From Klebsiella pneumoniae (GTDB taxonomy: Bacteria > Bacteroidota > Bacteroidia > Flavobacteriales > Flavobacteriaceae), in contig CALPPA020000070.1 of assembly GCA_943325355.2 (NCBI GenBank), positions 1 to 8,406 of the forward strand: a stretch of 8,406 bases of DNA, in the 5' to 3' direction. Shown here in pieces: positions 1 to 6,301 of this stretch. The notes beneath the pieces are model-generated. The model did not search any database. It worked only from the letters and a program-made list of their open reading frames with translations, and was not told where the DNA came from. The position numbers and the translations under genes were made by a program. The stretch's first letter is position 1. Each line of letters opens with the position of its first letter.

Positions 1-996
1 GATTCTTATAATGCTGATAATTTTTTAGCAGCGGGTTACATTTATGGGGAGTTTCCATTAAAAAAATGGGATATCTCCGGAGGAATACGTGTAGAACATA
101 ATATATTATCGCTTCAAAGTGCAACAGATTCAGGATTGATTGATATAGAAAACCCTGTAACTTCTATATTACCTTCCCTAAATGTAGGCTATAATATTAG
201 CGACAAAGCATTGGTAAGATTTGCTTACAGTAGGACTGTAAATAGACCCGAATTTAGAGAAATAGCTCCTTTCTTGTTCTATGATTACGAGAATGAAGCG
301 GCAAGAGTAGGAAACCAAAATCTGAAAACAGCTGATATAGATAACCTAGATTTGCGTTACGAATTTTATCCAAGCAAGGGAGAAACAGTGAGTATCGGTG
401 GTTTTTACAAAAGATTTTCTAACCCAATTGAAAATGTTACTCAAATTACAACCGAACAACCACAATTTAACTATGCGAATGCAAAGAGTGCTTTTAATTA
501 TGGTGCAGAAATAGAACTTAGAAAATCTTTTAAAGAGCTAACAGATAATCTATATTTAGGTAGACTTTCGGTAAATCTTAATGCTTCTTATATTTTTTCA
601 GAAGTGGATTTAGGTAGCGATGTAACTTCCCAACAGCAAGTTCGTGCTTTGCAGGGTCAATCTCCCTATATTGTTAACGTGGCCTTAGGCTATGCCGATG
701 AATCTGGTTTTTCTACCAATTTAATTTATAACCGTTTTGGGGATCGTATCTTCTCTGTTGGCGATGTGAATTTTCCAACGATTTATGAGCTTTCTCGAAA
801 TAGCTTAGATTTCACAGTTTCTAAAGTCTATAAAAAAACCACTTTGAAATTAGGAATTCAAAACTTGTTGGATGCTAAATATCAATTTTACGAAGATTCA
901 AACAGAGATGAAGAAATTAACAAAAGTAATGACAATCCAACATCAGTTTTTAAGAGAGGCGCGCTTGTATCTCTTAACGTATCCCATAATTTTTAA
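1..996 (+). CDS. TonB-dependent outer-membrane receptor, C-terminal part (5' end outside window)
   Basis: The frame is open from the first base to the TAA at 994-996, giving the last 331 residues of a longer protein; the true start lies upstream of the window. The sequence shows alternating hydrophobic and polar beta-strands rich in Tyr, Phe and Asn. It includes the run SRTVNRPEFREIAPF followed by GNQNLKTADIDNLDLRYEFYP, which is typical of the barrel region of Bacteroidota TonB-dependent receptors. It ends in Phe (VSHNF), the usual C-terminal aromatic residue recognised by the BAM machinery. By family knowledge it is a 22-strand outer-membrane barrel importing a ligand with energy from TonB-ExbBD. 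The plug, the TonB box and any N-terminal carboxypeptidase-like domain are not in the window, so the substrate cannot be told. The next gene follows after 30 bp with no terminator, so the two are probably one operon. Internal TTG or ATG codons should not be taken as its start. Confidence 0.9.
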   Translation, partial: DSYNADNFLAAGYIYGEFPLKKWDISGGIRVEHNILSLQSATDSGLIDIENPVTSILPSLNVGYNISDKALVRFAYSRTVNRPEFREIAPFLFYDYENEAARVGNQNLKTADIDNLDLRYEFYPSKGETVSIGGFYKRFSNPIENVTQITTEQPQFNYANAKSAFNYGAEIELRKSFKELTDNLYLGRLSVNLNASYIFSEVDLGSDVTSQQQVRALQGQSPYIVNVALGYADESGFSTNLIYNRFGDRIFSVGDVNFPTIYELSRNSLDFTVSKVYKKTTLKLGIQNLLDAKYQFYEDSNRDEEINKSNDNPTSVFKRGALVSLNVSHNF

Positions 997-1026
997 ACAA
1001 ATAATAAACATTAATTCAAAAAAATA

Positions 1027-2433
1027 ATGAAAAATAATTTAATTTTAAAAGCTAGTATCTTTCTTATGTTACTTTCGGTGTCTCTAACATCTTGCAGTAA
1101 TGATGATAATCCTATTGTGGTCAATATAATTCCACCTCCAGCTGTAATTCCACCTACAGAATTAGTTGGTGACTTAGCAACTCGCACACTAACAAAAGAT
1201 AAAAAATATCTTATCAAAGGGCAAGTGTTTGTTAGAACAGGAGTAGTTTTAACAATACAGCCTGGTACTGTGATTTTTGGAGATAAGGCAACGAAAGGAA
1301 CTCTAGTTATTGACAGAGGTGGTAAACTTATGGCAGAAGGGACAGCTGCTGAACCAATTGTATTTACTTCCGCTTTAGCTCCGGGGACTCGTGATAGAGG
1401 AGATTGGGGTGGTATAGTTATATTAGGTAATGCTCCTGTGAATCAACCTAGTCCAGCAATAGAAGGGATAACGCCTGCAGTTATTTTTGGAGGTACAGAT
1501 AATGCAGACAACTCAGGTGTTTTAAAATACGTACGTGTTGAATTCGCGGGTATCGAGTTAACTCCAAACAACGAAACGAACTCAATTACTTTGGGTGGTG
1601 TAGGTAGTGGAACTAAAATGGACTATACGCAAGTCTCTTTTGGAGGCGATGACGGGTTTGAGTGGTTTGGAGGTTCTATGAACTCAAAAAACTTAGTTGC
1701 ATTTGCAATGTGGGATGATTGTTTTGATGTAGATTTCGGTTTCACCGGAAAAGTACAATTCGCAGTATCTGTGCGTTATGGTAGCTACGCCGATCAATCT
1801 GGATCAAATATTTTTGAAACGGATAACGGGCCTAATGATAATGTAACTACTTTAGTAACAACAGGAGTTTTCTCTAACGTTACAGGAATTGGACCTAGAG
1901 CTACAAACACCCAATCTATCAACGGTAACTATCAACACGCGATCGATGCTAGAAGAAGAACTGCTTTGACTATTGCCAACTCAGTATTCGTGGGTATGCC
2001 AAGAGGTTTGCGTTTTAACCAACAATCCGTTTTTGATAATTATGCTGCAAGTACAGGTATAATGACAAATAATTATATGAGCGCTCCATTAGTACCAACC
2101 TCTGTGGGCACTGGTATGACAGCTACGGCATCATCTGTTGATACGTGGTGGAAAGCGTCTAACGTAATGGATATAAGAACAGATTTACCAGCAGTTTACT
2201 TGGAGCTTGGTTTGAACACCAACATCTTTTTCGGAACGAATACAAGTACAGGATATTCTTCTAATCCAGATTTTAGAATAACTTCTACAGGAATATTAGC
2301 TTCTGGTGCTGCTTTCACTAATCCTAAGTTAACAGATACTTTCTTTACAGCAACAACTTATAGAGGTGCTTTTGGAAGTACTGATTGGACTGATGGTTGG
2401 GCTGAATTTAACCCAGTAACGAAAGCTTATTAG
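1027..2433 (+). CDS. Predicted surface lipoprotein, beta-helix-like, partner of the TonB-dependent receptor
   Basis: A 468-residue protein with a lipoprotein signal peptide: basic start MKNNLILK, a hydrophobic stretch, then lipobox LTSC with Cys23 as the lipidated residue. The residues after Cys (SNDDN) resemble the acidic lipoprotein export signals described in Bacteroidota, so display on the outer face of the outer membrane is plausible. A Pro-rich linker (about 36-43) precedes a Gly/Asn/Thr-rich body. Around residues 55-135 are short repeated beta turns (LTIQPGTVIFGD, LVIDRGGKLMAEG, RGDWGGIVILGN) of the kind seen in right-handed parallel beta-helix proteins. Asp- and Gly-rich motifs at 206-216 (GGDDGFEWFGG) and 230-239 (DDCFDVDFGF) could bind metal or a ligand; this is inference. 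Homologues are common in Bacteroidota beside TonB receptors and are sometimes misnamed multidrug transporter; no membrane helices beyond the signal support that name. It is not SusD-like: no TPR helices are visible. No T9SS C-terminal domain was recognised. The exact role is unknown. Confidence 0.82.
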   Translation: MKNNLILKASIFLMLLSVSLTSCSNDDNPIVVNIIPPPAVIPPTELVGDLATRTLTKDKKYLIKGQVFVRTGVVLTIQPGTVIFGDKATKGTLVIDRGGKLMAEGTAAEPIVFTSALAPGTRDRGDWGGIVILGNAPVNQPSPAIEGITPAVIFGGTDNADNSGVLKYVRVEFAGIELTPNNETNSITLGGVGSGTKMDYTQVSFGGDDGFEWFGGSMNSKNLVAFAMWDDCFDVDFGFTGKVQFAVSVRYGSYADQSGSNIFETDNGPNDNVTTLVTTGVFSNVTGIGPRATNTQSINGNYQHAIDARRRTALTIANSVFVGMPRGLRFNQQSVFDNYAASTGIMTNNYMSAPLVPTSVGTGMTATASSVDTWWKASNVMDIRTDLPAVYLELGLNTNIFFGTNTSTGYSSNPDFRITSTGILASGAAFTNPKLTDTFFTATTYRGAFGSTDWTDGWAEFNPVTKAY

Positions 2434-2454
2434 TCAATAAAAATCAATATATTT

Positions 2455-2488
2455 AAAGAGCTTAATCAAAAGATTAGGCTTTTTTTTT
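2455..2488 (+). terminator. Intrinsic terminator of the receptor-lipoprotein operon
   Basis: A hairpin with arms AGCTTAATC (2459-2467) and GATTAGGCT (2472-2480) pairs over nine positions with one G-T wobble, around an AAAA loop. It is followed at once by eight T (2481-2488). The A-run at 2455-2457 can pair with part of the T-tract. It lies 21 bp after the lipoprotein stop and ends 10 bp before the next start codon. Confidence 0.85.
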
Positions 2489-2498
2489 AATCATTAAA

Positions 2499-3062
2499 AT
2501 GAATATGAAATTTATTTATTCCTTATTTATTATTGTACTCTTTTGTTCTTGTCAAAAAGAGCCTAAGAAAATTTTGGCTACAGACTATTTAAATAGAAAA
2601 CAAATAGAAGCATTTAAGTATGATATCATTCGTTATAGTGATATAGTAGTAAAAAATGCTACTCACGATACAAAATTTCAGACAAAATTTGATTCAATTT
2701 ATACTATAAAAGCAAAAAGCGCGGAACTTTACTACTACTATGTTGATGAGAATTCGAATGAAATATATTTTGCTATTGCGAGAATCGCCCCTAGTTTAAA
2801 AGTTAAAAGAGTAGTCACCGCGGGTAAATTGACCAAAGATAAAGATGGAAATATCACTTTTTACGAGGAAGCATTTAGAACCTGGAAAATGGAGATTCCC
2901 GAATTAAAAATAAAAAGCAAACTCCTTTTTGAAAAATATATTCAGGGGGAAGATTTAACAGAATACTATACCAAAAATTCAAAAGGGGAGTTTTTCATAG
3001 AGTTCCCAGACGATATCAATTATTATGATATCAATTTGAGAAGATGGGAAACCAAGAAATAG
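2499..3062 (+). CDS. Small putative lipoprotein of unknown function
   Basis: A 187-residue protein. It begins with MNMKFIYSLFIIVLFCSC, a short signal peptide whose most likely lipidated residue is Cys18, followed by QKEPKK, a common mature start for Flavobacterium lipoproteins. The lipobox (FCSC) has Phe at -3, which is slightly atypical. A start at the second ATG (2505) is equally possible and hardly changes the protein. The mature part is rich in Lys, Glu, Tyr and Ile, contains a YYYYVDENSNEIYFAIARI strand region (about 78-96), and resembles no family I recognise. It has no further membrane helix and no obvious catalytic motif. The gene sits just behind a terminator and in front of a strong hairpin, so it may be a separate transcription unit or depend on read-through from the receptor operon. 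Function cannot be assigned; it is probably anchored in the inner or outer membrane and periplasm-facing. Confidence 0.75.
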   Translation: MNMKFIYSLFIIVLFCSCQKEPKKILATDYLNRKQIEAFKYDIIRYSDIVVKNATHDTKFQTKFDSIYTIKAKSAELYYYYVDENSNEIYFAIARIAPSLKVKRVVTAGKLTKDKDGNITFYEEAFRTWKMEIPELKIKSKLLFEKYIQGEDLTEYYTKNSKGEFFIEFPDDINYYDINLRRWETKK

Positions 3063-3087
3063 CATTTTTTAATAATGTACTATACAA

Positions 3088-3120
3088 AAGAAAGCTCATC
3101 ATTTTATGATGAGCTTTCTT
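3088..3120. terminator. Bidirectional intrinsic terminator between convergent genes
   Basis: A perfect 15-bp inverted repeat (3088-3102 with 3106-3120, core AAAGCTCATCA) surrounds a TTT loop. The right arm ends in CTTTCTT followed by AATTTT on the plus strand. On the minus strand the arm ends in CTTTCTTTT. It lies between a plus-strand gene ending at 3062 and a minus-strand gene ending at 3180, so it can serve both. Confidence 0.85.
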
Positions 3121-3126
3121 AATTTT

Positions 3127-3161
3127 CAAGGTGCAAGTTAAGTATGTTTATTTTGCACTTG
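3127..3161. repeat. Short stem-loop next to the terminator
   Basis: The arms CAAGGTGCAA (3127-3136) and TTGCACTTG (3153-3161) pair over nine positions with one bulged G, around a 16-nt loop. No T-tract follows on either strand, so on its own it is a poor terminator. It may protect the 3' end of the minus-strand transcript. Its role is not shown. Confidence 0.4.
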
Positions 3162-3179
3162 AAATGAGTATGTTAACTA

Positions 3180-3518
3180 CTATAAAACAGGTTCTTTATT
3201 TATGATTACAACTTGAACAATGTTGTTGTTTTTGTAATCAACTTCTTTTGTAACAAAAGAGCTTTCAAAATACTGCCATTTACCGTGTTTTTTACCATCT
3301 CGATATTGGGCAATTGCTTGTACATTTCCTTCCTCTGTATAAGAAATCCATTTTCCTTCTAGTTTCCCATCTGCAAAATTTCCAACTTGCTTGACGTTTC
3401 CGTTTTCATAGTAGTAAGTTGCTCTAACTTGATCGTCTACGTTTTCTAATTTAGGTTTATTTTGAGAAAATATAACTACCGAAACCATCATCATTGAAAT
3501 TAATAACATCTTTTTCAT
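3180..3518 (-). CDS. Small secreted MORN-variant repeat protein (YwqK-like)
   Basis: With the start placed at the ATG at 3518 the product has 112 residues and a clean signal peptide, MKKMLLISMMMVSVVIFSQ, with probable signal peptidase I cleavage after FSQ, a common Flavobacterium site. An in-frame ATG at 3536 would add six residues (MIKQSI). The later start is preferred because it gives a normal signal peptide and leaves about 30 bp to a possible -7 element. The mature part has two MORN-variant repeats: YYYENGNVKQVGNFADGKLEGKW (about residues 35-57) and a second ending YRDGKKHGKWQYF (about 72-84). Such repeats occur in proteins labelled toxin-antitoxin YwqK-family antitoxin, but no toxin gene is adjacent and the signal peptide argues for an exported protein, so that name should not be read as a function. 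Single gene, convergent with the upstream lipoprotein gene. Role unknown. Confidence 0.8.
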   Translation of the reverse strand: MKKMLLISMMMVSVVIFSQNKPKLENVDDQVRATYYYENGNVKQVGNFADGKLEGKWISYTEEGNVQAIAQYRDGKKHGKWQYFESSFVTKEVDYKNNNIVQVVIINKEPVL

Positions 3519-3550
3519 AATACTTTGTTTTATCATTAATAATTACATAA

Positions 3551-3558
3551 CAAACATA
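3551..3558 (-). promoter_or_regulatory. Possible -7 promoter element for the MORN-repeat gene
   Basis: On the minus strand this reads TATGTTTG, a full match to the Bacteroidota -7 consensus TAnnTTTG. Transcription would start about 5-10 bases further on, close to the ATG at 3536, which favours translation from the ATG at 3518. No TTG or TTTG is found at the expected -33 spacing, so the call rests on one element. Confidence 0.4.
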
Positions 3559-3711
3559 CATATTATTTTACAATAAAAAAATTATTTGGTAACAATTTGT
3601 TAACATTGAAATATTTTTAGACTGAATAGATGTATTACATAAATAAAAATGTGGGTTATTACAGTAATTGCAAGACTTTTATTTGTTTAATTTTATACCA
3701 AAATTATAACA

Positions 3712-4158
3712 ATGCCAACCTTGAAAACCATAGAACTCACTACCCTCGACGAAATGTTTGCTCAATTCGAAATAATTCGTCATTTGTACCCCAATATCTC
3801 CGCAGATAAATACAAAGCCTATCTAGAAGCAATGATTCCGCACAATTATACACAAATTGCGATTTTCGAGGGAGAAGAATGTGTTGGACTCACTGGATTA
3901 TGGTACGGAATCAAACTATGGTGTGGCAAGTATATGGAAATTGATAATTTTATAGTGCATCCTGAGTATCGATCCAAAGGAATTGGTAAACTGCTAACCG
4001 ATTATGTCAATCAAAAAGCAACCGATTTAGACTGCACAATGATTGTTCTTGATGCCTTTACCGGAAATTTTACAGCTCATCGGTTCTATTACAACCAAGG
4101 GTATAATCCCAGAGGATTCCATTTCATTAAAACGTTGAATGAAGAAGGATTGACTTAG
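3712..4158 (+). CDS. GNAT-family N-acetyltransferase
   Basis: A 148-residue single-domain protein, a usual length for the Gcn5-related N-acetyltransferase fold. The acetyl-CoA pyrophosphate-binding motif A is clear at residues 82-95: VHPEYRSKGIGKLL, with the R/Q-x-x-G-x-G/A signature at Arg87, Gly90 and Gly92. The preceding strand carries MEIDNFIV, and motif B follows as LDAFTGNFTAHRFYYNQGY (113-131), with the Tyr residues usual near the CoA sulphur. It would transfer an acetyl group from acetyl-CoA to an amine; the acceptor cannot be predicted. The protein is cytoplasmic, with no signal peptide or membrane helix. The start ATG at 3712 follows an A-rich leader without a Shine-Dalgarno sequence, as is normal in this phylum. 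It appears to be a single-gene unit, divergent from the MORN-repeat gene and followed by a weak terminator-like hairpin. Confidence 0.9.
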   Translation: MPTLKTIELTTLDEMFAQFEIIRHLYPNISADKYKAYLEAMIPHNYTQIAIFEGEECVGLTGLWYGIKLWCGKYMEIDNFIVHPEYRSKGIGKLLTDYVNQKATDLDCTMIVLDAFTGNFTAHRFYYNQGYNPRGFHFIKTLNEEGLT

Positions 4159-4206
4159 CAAGTAGGGTTATAAACTATTTGGATTGAAATAATAAAATCA
4201 GGATTA

Positions 4207-4228
4207 AACCAAAGAATTGGTTATTTTT
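4207..4228 (+). terminator. Weak intrinsic terminator after the acetyltransferase gene
   Basis: The arms AACCAA (4207-4212) and TTGGTT (4217-4222) form a 6-bp stem with an AGAA loop, followed by A and five T. It lies 48 bp after the acetyltransferase stop. The stem is short, so leakage into the flippase gene is possible. It overlaps the putative -7 element of that gene. Confidence 0.45.
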
Positions 4229-4229
4229 G
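4222..4229 (+). promoter_or_regulatory. Possible -7 promoter element for the flippase gene
   Basis: TATTTTTG matches TAnnTTTG fully and ends 26 bp before the TTG start, giving a leader of about 15-20 nt. A -33 TTTG/TTG at the normal 17-23 bp spacing is missing; the nearest TTGs lie either too far upstream (4184) or too close (4217). The match sits in a T-rich stretch and could be chance. Confidence 0.3.
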
Positions 4230-4255
4230 CTTTATAAAAAATAACAGACACTCTT

Positions 4256-5716
4256 TTGGGATTATATAAAAATCTTTTCAAACAAACGGCTATTTATGGA
4301 CTCGCAACGGTTTTACCTCGTATGCTGAGTTTCTTGCTAGTGCGATTATACACTGGAATTCTCCCTACAGCAGAATATGGCGAAGTTTCCATCTTATTGT
4401 CTTGGATGGTTTTTTTCAATGTGATTTTGTCTTATGGAATGGAAACTGGCTTTTTCAGGTTTTATAATTCTGAAAATGACAAGCAAAATGTTATTGCTAC
4501 TGCTACGATTTCAATATTTTGGTCCACTATTTTCTTCCTTTTCGGCGCTTTGATTTTCAGAAATTTATTGGCGACATTGGGAAATGTCGATGTGCAATAT
4601 GTTACCTATTCTATTTGGATCCTGGCGTTGGATGCCTTGGTAATTATTCCATTTTCAAAACTTCGCGCGAATCAACGTCCCATAAAGTACGCTGCCATTA
4701 AGATTGGAAATGTGATAGTGAACCTCGGGTTAAATATTTTCTTTTTGTTGTATTTACCGCAATTAGCCGAAGCCAATCCCAATTCGGTTCTTGATAATTT
4801 ATATTTCGAAAACTTCGAAATTGGCTATATTTTCGTGGCTAATCTCTTGGCTAGTTTAGTAACATTGATAGTGCTTTCTCCCAATTATCTCAATCTAAAT
4901 CGAAATTTCGATCCATTACTTTGGAAAAAAATGATGAAATACGGCTTGCCAATACTTGTAGCAGGAATTGCTTTTGCCGTCAACGAGCATTTCGATAAAA
5001 TATTATTGGGATATTTACTTCCAGAAAATATCGCGAAATCGGAAGTTGGAGCCTATTCTGCTTGTTACAAACTCGGGCTATTTATGGTCCTGTTTGCTAC
5101 AGCTTTCCGCCTGGGAATAGAACCTTTTTTCTTCAGTCATTCTAAGAATGAAAATGCGCCAACGACTTATGCAATAATCACCAAGTATTTTGTGATATTT
5201 GGTTCGTTAATACTGCTCAGTGTTATCGTTTTTGCCGATGTTTTAAAGTTTTTGCTCCTCGACGACAAATCCTATTGGGATGCGATGAAAGTGGTACCAT
5301 TAATTATTTTGGCTAACTTTTGTTTAGGAATTTACAACAATCTTTCCGTTTGGTACAAACTCACCGATAAAACACAAATAGGAGCTTATATTTCAATTGT
5401 TGGTGCAGTACTAACTTTGGGTTTAAACTATTTATTAATACCAAAATACAGTTATTATGGCTCAGCAATTGCCACTATTGTAGCCTACGGAAGTATGATG
5501 ATTATTTCCTATGTACTTGGAAATAAATATTACCCAATTCCGTATGATATGGAAAAAATAGGTCGATATTTGGGCTTGTCCATCTTGTTTTCTATTATTT
5601 CTTTCTATGGATTTAGAGAAAATTATTTCGTTGGAATTCCTTTATTAATAGGCTTTATGTATTTCATATACCACAACGAAAAAGAAACAATATTAGGTTT
5701 TTTAAAACGAAAATAA
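4256..5716 (+). CDS. Polysaccharide/oligosaccharide flippase, MOP (Wzx/MurJ-like) superfamily
   Basis: A 486-residue polytopic inner-membrane protein with about 14 predicted helices (roughly 12-35, 42-62, 84-103, 113-135, 145-168, 188-208, 228-248, 268-288, 308-332, 345-365, 378-396, 403-422, 436-453, 458-472). The N-terminal sequence [20 protein letters not shown] and a later [25 protein letters not shown] are typical of the Bacteroidota oligosaccharide flippase group. The family moves lipid-linked sugars across the inner membrane for O-antigen, capsule or exopolysaccharide. The start is TTG at 4256: the frame has an upstream stop at 4235 with no ATG between, and the first internal ATG at 4322 would remove 22 residues including the start of helix 1. 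The usual family N-terminus is MGLYK-like, which fits TTG GGA TTA TAT AAA. It is the first gene of a four-gene co-directional set with a sugar nucleotidyltransferase, supporting a glycan role. The substrate is unknown; no glycosyltransferase or polymerase lies in the window. Confidence 0.88.
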   Translation: MGLYKNLFKQTAIYGLATVLPRMLSFLLVRLYTGILPTAEYGEVSILLSWMVFFNVILSYGMETGFFRFYNSENDKQNVIATATISIFWSTIFFLFGALIFRNLLATLGNVDVQYVTYSIWILALDALVIIPFSKLRANQRPIKYAAIKIGNVIVNLGLNIFFLLYLPQLAEANPNSVLDNLYFENFEIGYIFVANLLASLVTLIVLSPNYLNLNRNFDPLLWKKMMKYGLPILVAGIAFAVNEHFDKILLGYLLPENIAKSEVGAYSACYKLGLFMVLFATAFRLGIEPFFFSHSKNENAPTTYAIITKYFVIFGSLILLSVIVFADVLKFLLLDDKSYWDAMKVVPLIILANFCLGIYNNLSVWYKLTDKTQIGAYISIVGAVLTLGLNYLLIPKYSYYGSAIATIVAYGSMMIISYVLGNKYYPIPYDMEKIGRYLGLSILFSIISFYGFRENYFVGIPLLIGFMYFIYHNEKETILGFLKRK

Positions 5717-5732
5717 TAAAATCATATATCTA

Positions 5733-5760
5733 GTACGGACAGGTCGCGACCTGTCCCTAC
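5733..5760. repeat. GC-rich palindromic repeat, probably dispersed (REP-like)
   Basis: A 20-bp perfect palindrome (5737-5756, GGACAGGTCGCGACCTGTCC) is extended by GTA and TAC (5733-5735 and 5758-5760) across a single C-C mismatch. It is far richer in GC than its AT-rich surroundings. It lies in the 64-bp gap between the flippase and dut genes and is followed by a short T-run (5763-5767), so it could fold in RNA as a processing or termination hairpin. Similar sequences occur between genes in several Flavobacterium genomes as far as I know; copy number here cannot be judged from one window. Confidence 0.75.
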
Positions 5761-5780
5761 GTATTTTTAAAATAATTAAA

Positions 5781-6215
5781 ATGAAAATAAATATCATCAA
5801 TAAATCGCAACACGACTTGCCCAACTATGAATCCATAGCCTCGGCAGGAATGGATTTGCGTGCCAATCTAAACGAATCCATAACCTTGAAACCCTTGGAA
5901 AGAACCATTGTAAAAACAGGTCTTTTCATCGAATTACCTATAGGTTATGAAGCACAAGTTCGTCCCAGAAGTGGTTTGGCAGCAAAAAAAGGAATCACTG
6001 TGCTCAATTCACCTGGAACTGTCGATGCGGATTACCGTGGAGAAATAGGAGTAATTTTGGTAAATTTATCCAATGAAGCATTCGTCATCGAAAACGGTGA
6101 ACGGATTGCCCAACTCATCATAGCAAAACACGAAAGAGCCGAATGGATTGAAGTTAAAGAATTATCCGAAACATCAAGAGGCGAAGGCGGTTTTGGAAGT
6201 ACGGGAGTGAAGTAA
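5781..6215 (+). CDS. dut: Deoxyuridine 5'-triphosphate nucleotidohydrolase (dUTPase)
   Basis: A 144-residue protein of the homotrimeric dUTPase family, which hydrolyses dUTP to dUMP and pyrophosphate. This keeps uracil out of DNA and supplies dUMP for thymidylate synthesis. All five conserved motifs are present in order: I, AGMDLRA (22-28); II, RPRSGL (61-66), whose Arg and Ser contact the phosphates; [13 protein letters not shown] (79-88), with Asp82 as the expected water-activating residue and Tyr85 for discrimination against ribose; IV, GERIAQL (106-112); [11 protein letters not shown] (133-142), the flexible C-terminal arm whose Phe stacks on the uracil. Mg2+ would be the cofactor. Length is normal for bacterial enzymes and no key residue is missing. 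It is cytoplasmic. It lies between a flippase and a sugar nucleotidyltransferase, all on one strand, with palindromic repeats in both gaps. The context seems to be conserved in Flavobacterium, and a link to glycan synthesis is not implied. The start ATG follows an A-rich leader. Confidence 0.97.
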   Translation: MKINIINKSQHDLPNYESIASAGMDLRANLNESITLKPLERTIVKTGLFIELPIGYEAQVRPRSGLAAKKGITVLNSPGTVDADYRGEIGVILVNLSNEAFVIENGERIAQLIIAKHERAEWIEVKELSETSRGEGGFGSTGVK

Positions 6216-6226
6216 AATTTAATAAT

Positions 6227-6292
6227 TTAAAGATTGAAAAATTCAAAGATTCTCGATAAATTTTTAAATCTTTCAATCATTTAATCTTTTAA
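6227..6292. repeat. AT-rich imperfect inverted repeat
   Basis: The left arm (6227-6251) and right arm (6267-6292) can pair at about 20 of 25 positions with one single-base bulge, around a 15-nt loop. Both arms are built from GATT and AAAG-type words. It fills most of the 86-bp gap between dut and the nucleotidyltransferase and ends nine bases before the ATG. It could act as a weak terminator or an mRNA leader structure, or be a member of a dispersed AT-rich repeat; low complexity makes some of the pairing expected by chance. Confidence 0.5.
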
Positions 6293-6301
6293 TATAAAAA
6301 A

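Noticed and set aside
136..996. Starting the TonB receptor at the internal TTG at 136
   Set aside because: The frame is open and receptor-like from base 1, so the real start lies outside the window.
1011..1217. 68-codon minus-strand open frame opposite the start of the beta-helix-like lipoprotein gene
   Set aside because: It is antisense to a well-supported gene that has a signal peptide, and its product has no recognisable features.
3678..3685. TTTATTTG as a -7 element for the acetyltransferase gene
   Set aside because: It misses the conserved A of TAnnTTTG and has no -33 TTG at a suitable distance; in such T-rich DNA this match is expected by chance.
3180..4158. MORN-repeat protein and GNAT protein as a divergent toxin-antitoxin pair
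   Set aside because: GNAT toxins usually sit in one operon with a DNA-binding antitoxin. Here the genes are divergent, 190 bp apart, and the MORN protein carries a signal peptide.
4519..4701. 60-codon plus-strand frame inside the flippase gene
   Set aside because: It is an alternative frame of a clear 14-helix membrane protein, and nothing supports overlapping coding.
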